Positions 10,501 through 17,604 of a stretch of DNA of 17,604 nucleotides are shown one piece after another (position 1 is the stretch's first letter; each line of letters opens with the position of its first letter). This DNA comes from Podila epigama. Its lineage: Eukaryota > Mortierellomycota > Mortierellomycetes > Mortierellales > Mortierellaceae. The notes below the pieces were generated by a model, which was not told where the DNA came from, did no database searches, and saw nothing but the letters and a program-made list of their open reading frames with translations. The stretch covers positions 1-17,604 of the forward strand of contig JAAAVE010000460.1 of the NCBI GenBank assembly GCA_015679605.1, given 5' to 3'. Made by a program: the position numbers and the translations under genes.

Positions 10501-11297
10501 AATCGGCATCACCTTCGTCTTCATCCTCATCGTTGTTTGCTGGTTCTATGGACGGATCTTCAATCACGACCAACCCTGTCGTGGTGCCTCGTAATCGAGA
10601 CCGTGATACAATGGGTGGTGACGGCCCTTATACAACTCCTGCTCGTCGACCTCGTCCAGTCACCTACGGCGGCAGCGGATTCCTCTATGACCATCACGAG
10701 AATGCATTCATTCAATCGCCACCGCCATCGTCCTCAATGACCTCCTATGGTGGACGCTCGACCTCTGGCAGTGCCAACAGTCGACGCCTCAGTAACCGCA
10801 ACTCTACAGATACATCAAGTCTTTTGTTGTCAAGAGGGCTGACACGACCCCGACGTTCCTCCTCAACAGCTGCCACGGGAAGTATGCTCCAACAACAACA
10901 ACAACAACAACAACACCTTCATCACCCATCCTCTGGCCCAGTATTGCCCCCCATCATGAATGATGGCCGACGACTGTCTCCAAGCATGACATCCTCACCA
11001 GTCTTTGGCTCTTCTAGGCATGTGCGCCACGACAGTAGCCAGGGTAGTTTAGGAGGATACGGAAACATGAACGGTAATGGAGGCATCCATGGAAGCAGAG
11101 ACTCTCCTAGTTCGGACTCGCATCTCTCCCGTGACTCGTATGCAACTCGACCTGACATGGATGACCGTGGTGAGGTTGAAGAGGATGGAGATATGAAGAT
11201 GGAGGAAGATGATGATGAGGCGGAATACCATCGCTTACGAGCCGCTAAGCGAAGAAGTGGCAACATTAATACCTTCTTTGGCATGAGTGTCAAGTAG
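7598..11297 (+). CDS. Homeodomain transcription factor, 995 residues, Gln/Asn/Ser-rich
   Basis: Two exons, 7598-8053 and 8766-11297 (stop TAG), are joined in phase 0. Residues 1-106 are an Asn/Thr/Ser/Ala-rich leader. Residues 107-166 form a 60-residue homeodomain: basic arm KKAKRKR, L16 and F20 (homeodomain numbering) in helix 1, then helix 3 NREIQVWFQNRRAK with the invariant W48, F49, N51 and R53. Such proteins bind TAAT-like DNA in the nucleus. With Q50 and a typical 60-residue fold (not TALE), it resembles fungal HOY1/PHO2/Phx1-type regulators, but I cannot assign an orthologue. The remaining 830 residues are low-complexity: polyQ/H after the homeodomain, an Arg-Asp repeat (RDRDRDRD near 9340), Pro-rich segments, a second polyQ near 10888-10916 and an acidic patch near the C-terminus. 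They also carry a SUMO consensus. This is probably an activation/regulatory tail. Target genes are unknown. Confidence 0.95.
8186..8241. repeat. TGACAA hexamer array in the homeobox intron
   Basis: About nine imperfect units of the hexamer TGACAA/TGACAT. A related array with the core ATGACC lies at the other end of the same intron (8621-8718). Both are in the same orientation, so they cannot pair as a hairpin. Confidence 0.75.
8621..8718. repeat. CATGAC/ATGACC hexamer array in the homeobox intron
   Basis: The array starts as ATCACC repeats and becomes imperfect CATGAC/TATGAC units, ending about 50 nt before the intron acceptor. It shares the TGAC core with the array at 8186-8241. Confidence 0.75.
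8850..8952 (+). repeat. CAG/CAA trinucleotide tract encoding polyGln/His
   Basis: Mixed CAA and CAG codons give Gln runs interrupted by His and Leu, just after the homeodomain. The mixture of synonymous codons suggests selection for Gln content and not only recent slippage. A second run of about eight CAA codons lies near 10888-10916 in the same gene. Confidence 0.8.
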
Positions 11298-11625
11298 ATA
11301 GATTTTCTCCCCCCACTTTGTTTTTTTTTTTCTTTTCTTTTCTTTGTTTTTTGCTGTTTTCCCCCATGTCCTTGTCACTTGTCCTTGTATTGTCTAATTT
11401 TCATTCTTGTATTGCGTTTACATGTATCATCAACGTTTTATATGGACTTTGAAAAGACCTTTTTTCTTTTTCTTTTTTTATTTTTCTTTTTTCTTTTTTT
11501 TTCTTTTTTAGTTTTTTTTTCTTTTTCTTCCCTTTTTTTTTTTTTCTTTCAATTTTATTCATCGTTCTGAAAAAAAAAAAAAGAAAAAAAGAGAGGGTCT
11601 TCATGTTCATAATCATGCATTAATG
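11298..11625. other. Convergent 3' interval, T-rich on the + strand
   Basis: This separates the stop codons of the + strand homeodomain gene and the - strand MIT protein gene. Both 3' untranslated regions must share it. It is dominated by T runs from about 11320 to 11570, then an A run at about 11571-11590. No gene is present. Confidence 0.8.
11554..11559 (-). terminator. Polyadenylation signal AATAAA for the MIT protein gene
   Basis: Perfect AATAAA on the - strand, 67 nt after the TGA stop at 11626-11628. The position is reasonable for a fungal 3' end. Called from the hexamer and distance only. Confidence 0.4.
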
Positions 11626-14600
11626 TCATGAGATTGGACTCTCCAAAGTTGTATCCTTTACACCAGAGTCAAGAGATCCTTCTCTTGATCTTGGTCTTGC
11701 TTCAGGTGCCGTCTCAACGCTCGTGCTGTTGTCCTCCCGCGTGTCCAGAGGCCGATGGTCTGAGGGCGCCTCAGGAACGTTGGCTAATGTGGACGGTATC
11801 CTTGCAGTTGTACTACCACTACCACCGCCGTTGCCACCACTTGCGATACCACTCCCTTGTGTAGAATAGTTTGCATTGTGATGCCCAGAATAATAGCCCC
11901 CCTTATTGTGTTCCATTAAAATCCTCCGCTGGTATGTCCCACCAGTCGGTAAAAGTGGTCCCGACGCTGACGATGATCGCGCAAGAGTGATCATAGGACG
12001 TGTCGAACCATCATTATGACCACTCACGTGCTTTCCAGGCGATCCTGGGTTGCCAGCCAATGCCGAGCTTGAATATGGATTGATCCCTCCTACTTGTTGT
12101 GGTTGTGTATGTGGTTGTTGTTGTTGTTGTTGTTGCTGCAAATGACTCTGTGTACCCTCAGGCATGAACGTTGCAGTCTTGGAAGATCCAATCTGTGGTG
12201 AAGCAGAGGCGCTACCACCATTCCTCCTCTTCTTGGCAGACTCTTTCAGATCCTCCCATCGCTGCTTATATTTCTTCATCAATGCTGTCTGTTTTGAATA
12301 CTCAATCTTGAGCGTCTCAAGTTCTTCTGTCACAGCTTTGAGTCGTTCCTGCATCGTCATGGGACTCATCTGGAGATATTGATTGTTGTTCTCGGGCGCG
12401 GTAGAGGTCGACAAAGACGTGGACGTAGACGTGCCAGCAGCCGCTTTCTGCGACCCACCAACATCTCTACCATAGTCACCAGTAGTAGTTTCATTCCCAT
12501 CACCTTGAATGGTTCTTGTAGCCGTTGTCATTGTATGAAAATGGTTGCTCGTGGTGGTTGATGCTGATAGTGTGCTGACACTAGTAGACTTTGTACGATC
12601 CATTGCTTGCGACTGCAACTGCGATTGCGATTGCGATTGCGATTGAGCTTGCTTGGCTGCTGCGAGGTGCACAGAAGCAGAGATGGAAGGTCTTAACATA
12701 TCCTGATTCTTGATAAGCTGCAAAGCTGAACGTTGAATATCCTTTTGCCACACACTCATCTGCATCGCCCCTTCAATGTGCTTCTCAAGCTTCATATTCC
12801 GTTTCGAGAGACGGTCCAGTGCCAGTTTCAATTGCTCGTTCTCGAGTGCATACTCTTCCAGCGTCCGTGTCGATTTCGGCCGCATAGGATTGACTGGTCC
12901 TGAAGCTTGATAAGAAAACAAAAAGACAAAGAGTTGTGGTATTAGACAAACAAAGTAAAAAAACAATCGAGTCAAAAAGTTCATAATATGTTCATTCCAA
13001 ATAAGCTGCTAAAGAAACATCCATATACATGTTGAACGGGTCGTTCCAACCGTACCAGACTTGGCAGACGAACCTGATTCTGAGCTAGAACGCGCCTTGT
13101 TCAAAACTCTTGAGGAACCACTATTGGTAAAGGAAGAAGGAGAGTCGATAATAAAGTACGATTCTTGCATCGCAGAAGGGTCCATTCGGATCTTGGGTGG
13201 CCTTTGAGCATCTGATGGGCGTCTTATTGGCCTTGACTCTGTAGACATTGATGTTCCTGTGACACCTTGGTTTTTAAAATATTGGTTGGTACTAGTGCTC
13301 GTTGCGGTACCAGCATGGGCAGGTGATGGCCCAGCCTCTGGTTCCAAGACAGGTGTCACTTTGTCACTCGCGGTGGTTGGGGTCAAGGAAGGCGGATCTT
13401 CTGATGAGGGTGACTGAAGGATTGAGCCAAAGGTTGGGTCATCAGCTGTCAAGGGGATAGAAGTAAACGCCACAGGGCTCGAAATCTTGTGAACCAAGTT
13501 CTCGACAGCTTCCCAAAACTTGTTAAAAGGATCCGTATCGTCTGCCTATTGAGATGAAGATCGACGAACACACACACATTCATCTTAATTAACACACCAA
13601 TCCATGAATTTCGGATAGGATACTCTTTTACATGATGCCACGTAACGCACACACGAATGGCCAAAAATAAAGTGCATATGGAGGTAGATGACGACTTACC
13701 AAGTGATCGCGAACAAGTGTATACGATTCTTCAATCATGGACGACGAAGAGTTGCTCGAGTTCCCCGAGGAAGAGCCAATGTAGGATCCACTGGCGCCTG
13801 GCTCTGCACCTCCTCCGTGTGTTCTTGCCATGCCTTGGTTCCCTGCCATCACGTCACCTCCTGAAGACGCGTGAGGCAACGCGCTGCTTGGATCTCGTTT
13901 CAAGTGGTTTGAATGATTGGAAGAATAGTGACGATGGTAATGTGGGTGACTCTGTGGATGAGTAGGGATATAGTGCTGTGGTTGGTTCACATGGCTGTGC
14001 TTGTGGTGTTGGTGTTGGTGGTGATGCTGGTGGTGATGTTGGTAGTGGGCTTGATGTGGATGTGAGTAATGTTGGTGTTCTGAACTAGACCTGCGTCTTC
14101 CAAGCATAGGAGGATGTCCTTGATTTCGTCTGTCTCCTTCTGTCATCAAAAAAGTGGTGTAACCAGAGTCCTTTTTTGAGCCAACGTGCCCCTTGCGAGT
14201 CCTTTCCACAGCATCAGCAGCAGCAACAGCAGCCGCCGCCGCCGCCGCCGCCGCAGCTTCAGCAGCGGCCACCTGTTTTGCCAGTTTACGCTGCAAATCC
14301 TTCGCTTGCCGTAAATGCTTGGCATTCATTAACTTGAGTGTCCTGATAACATCACTGCTCTGTGTGTCCTGTGTCGCCAACAAGAACTGCTCTAATTTTT
14401 ATGTTACAGAGAGACGAACGACGACGAACCAAGTGAATTCAATTGGGGTTAGTCATTATGTTTGATGCTCGTCAAGCACTCTCTCATTCCTATGAATTTT
14501 TAGAATATAAAAAGGGTCAACCTGCTGCAAATACATGCGCTTCGATGGCCTCAGCCAATTGGCCCTTCTCTTCATATTCTTCAGCAATGTTGGCATGTCT

Positions 14601-14749
14601 GTGAGCCTATCATGATGTTTTAATTTCCCCACTCGTTTGCATGGTTAATCGGCATGGAATATTCAAGATGGTGAACACACAAAAAAAAAATAGTTGTGAA
14701 AGGAATGGTATATCCGTTTTTTTACCAAATTGACAGCTGTGTCCTCCAT
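11626..14749 (-). CDS. MIT-domain and coiled-coil protein, NRBF2/Atg38-like autophagy factor candidate
   Basis: Rebuilt from five exons: 14749-14726, 14606-14522, 14391-13700, 13545-13056 and 12899-11626 (854 residues). Donors are GTAAAA, GTTGAC, GTAAGT and GTACGG, and the phases agree throughout. The N-terminus MEDTAVNL|AHRHANIAEEYEE, then GQLAEAIEAHVFAAEQF (residues 1-39), reads as an MIT-type helical hairpin, strongly like the NRBF2 start (NLAHQQSRRAD...YEEAISCHKKAA). The third helix ends in KDLQRKLAKQ. Then come polyAla (about 78-99) and a His-rich stretch (about 142-199). A distinct block, DPFNKFWEAVENLVHKI, spans 272-288. Coiled coils lie at about 443-475 (LENEQLKLALDRLSKRNMKL) and 611-656. 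NRBF2/Atg38 stabilises PI3K complex I (Vps34-Vps15-Beclin1/Atg6-Atg14) through MIT plus coiled coil. That role here is inference. It is much longer than human NRBF2 (about 287 residues) because of low-complexity inserts. Another MIT protein is possible. Confidence 0.85.
13147..13161 (-). other. Second LIR/AIM-like motif SYFII (core Y397-I400)
   Basis: The sequence QESYFIID has the core YFII with Glu before and Asp after it. It resembles the first motif (both contain ESY followed by two residues and V/I), which suggests a shared binding function, possibly Atg8. Unproven. Confidence 0.35.
13712..13732 (-). other. LIR/AIM-like motif EESYTLV (residues 257-263)
   Basis: It fits the Atg8-interacting core [W/F/Y]xx[L/I/V] with acidic residues just before the aromatic. 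It sits immediately before the DPFNKFW block. Such cores occur often by chance, but context and a second copy raise interest. Confidence 0.35.
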
Positions 14750-15315
14750 GATGACAAGATGATGAATTAAGCGAAATAGAGATGGCTGATAGTAATGGTG
14801 ATGATGATGTTGATGATACTGACGGTGATGCTGATGAATGAACGACTGACTGCTGAACAATGAAACGGTAAAAAAGCCGAAAATATAAAAAAATGCAGTT
14901 GGTGGCGCAAAACGCCTTTTGCCCAAAAAAAAAAAAAATTACGCGTCACCTTTGTTATTCGGTGTTATTCCCTTTGTTATTCAAAAGGATTTTGTCGCGT
15001 CAGTTACAATTGGGTCTGCATGTCTTTTTTTTCCTTCTTTTTCTTTTCTATGTTGTCCTTTGTGGATGAAGTTGACGATTTGAGTTGCAAAAAAAGCGAT
15101 AACTAAGAGTAATTTTTGTTGTTTTTATTGGAGACCTGCTTCAAAATATTGGCTCTTCCTGCTCTTGACTCAATCAAGAGATGGCCATTGAAAATATGAT
15201 GATAAAATAAAAATAAAATAGAAAATAGTGGGTCGGATTCATTCTCCCCTACCCACTTCGTGTGCACTCTGCAGCATCTTCCTCCAAGCAGAAAGTGAAG
15301 TGTTTCAAAAAACAT
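14750..15315. other. Intergenic region: MIT gene promoter and carboxypeptidase 3' region
   Basis: Both flanking genes are on the - strand. It contains a GATGGT/GATGAT trinucleotide-rich tract (14790-14835), an A13 run at about 14926-14938 and T-rich stretches. No convincing exon or TATA box was found. A frame upstream of the MIT start is open but has no earlier ATG, which supports the start at 14749. Confidence 0.6.
15124..15129 (-). terminator. Possible polyadenylation signal AATAAA of the carboxypeptidase gene
   Basis: Perfect AATAAA on the - strand, about 187 nt after the stop codon at 15316-15318. Plausible distance, hexamer evidence only. Confidence 0.3.
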
Positions 15316-17067
15316 TTAGACAACAATGTTGTCAAGGATGGCGGTGAAGGCAGCCCAGGTCTCCTGGCCAGAGGGAACAATCTGGTTGGCAGGGAGAGAG
15401 AAACCATAGCGACCAGTGTCACGGAGCTCGACGGCGAAGGAGGCGCCAGCACCAACGCTGTAGGCATAATCAGTGGAACTGCCCGAGGCTTGGTAGATGG
15501 TGCTGTAGATATCACCGGTGCGGAAGGAGGTGCCGTGGACGTTGCGGAGGGCGGTGGCAGCCTTCTGGGCCAAGCCGTTCATGTAGGCGTAGTTTCCGGG
15601 GCGGGTGCTGGTGTAGCCGTAGGGGACCATCCAGAGCTGCGAGTACGAGTGGAAGTCAATGTACGTGACCAGCTTGGGAACCGAGCGAAGGTAAGCAGCA
15701 ATGTTGGTAGCCTCGGGTGAGGAGAAGGCGGAGGGACCCTTGTAGTCCTCGGCGCAGGGGTTGGATGAGGAACCGCCAGTGCCCCACTTGAAGCCCCAGT
15801 TGCGGTTAGCTTTTTTGGTGGGAAAAAAGGAAGAAAAAATGAAATGGACATGTTAGAGATTATACTACACTCTGTCTTTTACATGAGATTGATTTGTAGG
15901 AGTAGATTGTAAAAAAAAAGTCAACAATGAAAAAAAAAAAAAAAAACTTACTGTCAGTGCCAAGGCATCCACCGTTTACCTGAGCATTCTTGCGGTGCAA
16001 ACGGTTCGATGTCTGGGTAATAACGAATCCATCAGGGTTCATGATAGGGATAATGTGGATGCTGTACTTGTTCAAGTAACCTGCGACACGGGGGTCGGTA
16101 CCACTGACGAGCTCCTTGGCAATGTACCTTTTTTTTTGTAATGTGTTTGAAGGAAAATGACATGTTCGTGTTAAAATACAAACTGTACAATTTATGAACT
16201 AGTGCATGTGTTGTGTCATAGAGCGAAATAGATGCTCCTGCATGTGTCGCAACTACAATTTTTTGTGCAGGGAAGGATACTTACTCAACGACCATGGTAG
16301 TGATCCACTCGCGTGCGTGCTGAGTACCTATAATATTTTAATATTCATGAACGAATTTGTCAAAATGAATACATTATCATTGACGATTCATATATTGACA
16401 AGGGCCAGATTTTGATACATGTCATTTGTGACATGAAAAGAGACAGATAAGAAAAAAAAAAGGACATACCATGAATGACAATGTGGTTGGGACCATTGCC
16501 AATCTTGACACCGTTCTGGTTACGGTTCTGGAAGGATTTACCAGCAGAGATGGCGGTGGCCTTGGTTGGGTTGCTGGAAATGAGGGATTGAAGCCAGGTC
16601 TGGTGCTCAGCAAAGCTATGGTAGCCGTTGAACCAGACATCGGCGGCAGCTTCAAACTCGGCCTCCGTGGTGGCGGCAACACCATTGGCCTTCAGCTTCT
16701 TTCTGGCATCAGCCAAGCTAGACTTCCAGGCAAGCTGGTAGGCACGCTCCTCCTGTCGCTCCTCATCAAGGACAGTCTGGAGGTTAGGGATGAGGGTAGA
16801 GTAGTTCAGCTTGAGGGCCTCGAACTGAGCGAAGGAAGAGGGAGGGATACGGACATCAACAGTGCCACCGACGGCCTTGTTATGGGTAAAGTAGTCAAAT
16901 CCCAAGGAGTCCTCGTTGGCGGTCAAGGCAGCGAGCTGAGCCTCGTCCTGGACGTTGATGCGGACAACGCGGTGGTTATCGTACTTTTCGGAGGAAAGAG
17001 CGGGAAGGGCCAAGGCGGGTGTCATGAGGACGGCCACGGCCATGATGGTTGCGAGAGAGAACTTCAT
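15316..17067 (-). CDS. Secreted M14A zinc carboxypeptidase (carboxypeptidase A-like), 436 residues
   Basis: Four exons: 17067-16470, 16327-16285, 16127-15952 and 15809-15316, with donors GTATGT, GTAAGT and GTAAGT and consistent phases. It removes C-terminal residues from peptides outside the cell or in the vacuole. A signal peptide (residues 1-20, ending ALA) precedes an inhibitory propeptide (to roughly 110-140) with a sequon at N88. The catalytic set is complete: zinc ligands H203 and E206 (HAREW) and H326 (IDFHSYSQLW), substrate-binding R259 and N274-R275 (TNRNWGFKW), Y378 (IYQASGSSTDY) and general base E400 (FAVELRDTGRYGF). C268 and C291 match the single disulfide of carboxypeptidase A. 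Residue T385 takes the place of Ile255, the S1' specificity residue of bovine CPA. An uncharged residue there argues against a B-type preference for Lys/Arg. Length is normal for a pre-pro-enzyme. Family and completeness are very secure. Confidence 0.96.
16285..16327 (-). other. 43-nt microexon carrying the HxxE zinc motif
   Basis: This exon of the carboxypeptidase gene encodes GTQHAREWITTMVVE with split codons at both ends (phase 1 in, phase 2 out). It supplies two zinc ligands, so skipping it would remove them. Because 43 is not a multiple of 3, skipping would also shift the frame. Confidence 0.9.
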
Positions 17068-17217
17068 TTTTTTAGGATATATGTTGTTTTCTTTTAGTGT
17101 AGGTATAGGACTGGACTAGATTGGATTGGATGACAAGGAAGAGGTAGAACTGAGGAGGAAAAGATAATAGGTGTTTTTGAAGGAAAGAATGAGGAGAAGT
17201 TGCGCGCGAATGGACCG

Positions 17218-17225
17218 TATTTATA
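17218..17225 (-). promoter_or_regulatory. TATA box TATAAATA
   Basis: A perfect TATAWAWR match on the - strand, 151 bp upstream of the carboxypeptidase ATG at 17067. The spacing allows a leader of roughly 100 nt. It is the clearest core promoter element in the window and suits an inducible secreted enzyme. Confidence 0.6.
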
Positions 17226-17432
17226 CATTCAGTTTTGTGCAGGGGTACCTTTTTCTCTTTCATGTTGACAAGTTGTGGTGTGTACGTACAGTACCTGGAG
17301 GCGAGTAGGACATGGTTTGGGGGAGGTGGTGGGGACAAAGGAAAAGTTACTCATGTCAACCCTCGGCTGCCTTCTCCGGTTGCTTATTCTTTGTCTTTTT
17401 GCCCTGATAGCGATATAATAGATAGAAGCAAC

Positions 17433-17459
17433 ATGAATGAATGAATGAATGAATGAATG
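17433..17459. repeat. GAAT tetranucleotide microsatellite
   Basis: About six and a half uninterrupted copies of the 4-base unit, about 200 bp beyond the TATA box of the carboxypeptidase gene. No function is evident. Confidence 0.85.
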
Positions 17460-17604
17460 GAGATATTCAAACATCTGCCGAGAATCGTCAACCCAAACCC
17501 CTGAATGGCAATGGGTGCCGAAGGCGTTCGTTCAGTTGTTGACAAAACATGAAGGATAAACATTCAAATGACCATTGAGTTGCTTTGTTACGCAAGAAAA
17601 GAAA

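Larger units (their letters stand above)
17068..17604 (-). promoter_or_regulatory. Upstream region of the carboxypeptidase gene
   Basis: No coding sequence is recognised. Upstream of the TATA box, two matches to the fungal GATA-factor site HGATAR occur (TGATAG at 17405-17410 and AGATAG at 17420-17425). This would fit nitrogen control of a secreted protease, but such short matches arise by chance. Confidence 0.35.

Noticed and set aside
13054-13060. Alternative donor GTATAT at 13026-13031 for exon 4 of the MIT protein gene
   Set aside because: Its phase-1 join to the acceptor at 12900 creates a TGA stop. The GTACGG donor at 13055 gives GPVNP in frame.
15262-15720. 152-codon + strand open frame
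   Set aside because: Antisense shadow of the last carboxypeptidase exon, with no recognisable domain.
1976-17067. A biosynthetic or defence gene cluster
   Set aside because: The four genes encode unrelated products on both strands. No tailoring enzyme, transporter or pathway regulator set is present.
16471-17097. 208-codon + strand open frame
   Set aside because: It is exactly antisense to carboxypeptidase exon 1, whose signal peptide, frame and splice signals are firm. Gly/Val-rich composition is the usual mirror of a GC-rich coding strand.

Overview
The window looks like nuclear DNA of a filamentous, early-diverging fungus. A Mortierella-type genome is my best guess, from overall style only. 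The evidence is intron-rich genes with short GT-AG introns (mostly 119-178 nt), many poly-T/poly-A runs and microsatellites between genes, and proteins full of Gln, Asn, His and Ser tracts. I see no bacterial-style operons, CRISPR arrays, rRNA, tRNA or transposon genes.

Layout. Positions 1-1975 hold no gene I can support: a heptamer repeat at the edge, a GT-rich microsatellite and a pyrimidine-rich leader. A + strand gene at 1976-5082 encodes a type II membrane M13 (neprilysin/endothelin-converting-enzyme family) peptidase. I rebuilt it from four exons. Its last exon stops inside the zinc-binding HExxH motif, and the C-terminal part of the catalytic domain is not found downstream. Positions 5083-7597 are gene-free and microsatellite-rich. 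A + strand gene at 7598-11297 encodes a 995-residue homeodomain transcription factor, split by one 712-nt intron inside the recognition helix. Converging on it from the - strand (11626-14749, five exons) is an 854-residue protein with an N-terminal MIT-like helical hairpin and C-terminal coiled coils. It resembles NRBF2/Atg38, the regulatory subunit of autophagy PI3-kinase complex I. Also on the - strand (15316-17067, four exons) is a complete secreted M14A metallocarboxypeptidase. A perfect TATAAATA box lies 151 bp before its start codon. Positions 17068-17604 carry its promoter and a GAAT microsatellite.

The genes do not form an obvious pathway. Two encode metallopeptidases of different families and compartments, one a regulator and one a probable autophagy factor. 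The window reads as ordinary chromosomal neighbourhood, not a cluster. The points most worth a second look are the truncated M13 gene, paired Atg8-binding-like (LIR/AIM) motifs in the MIT protein, a phosphorylation-dependent SUMO consensus in the homeodomain protein, an acidic dileucine sorting signal at the M13 N-terminus, and an intron that would remove the DNA-contacting half of helix 3 if retained. All gene models are read by eye from frame, splice signals and family motifs. No alignment or transcript data were available.
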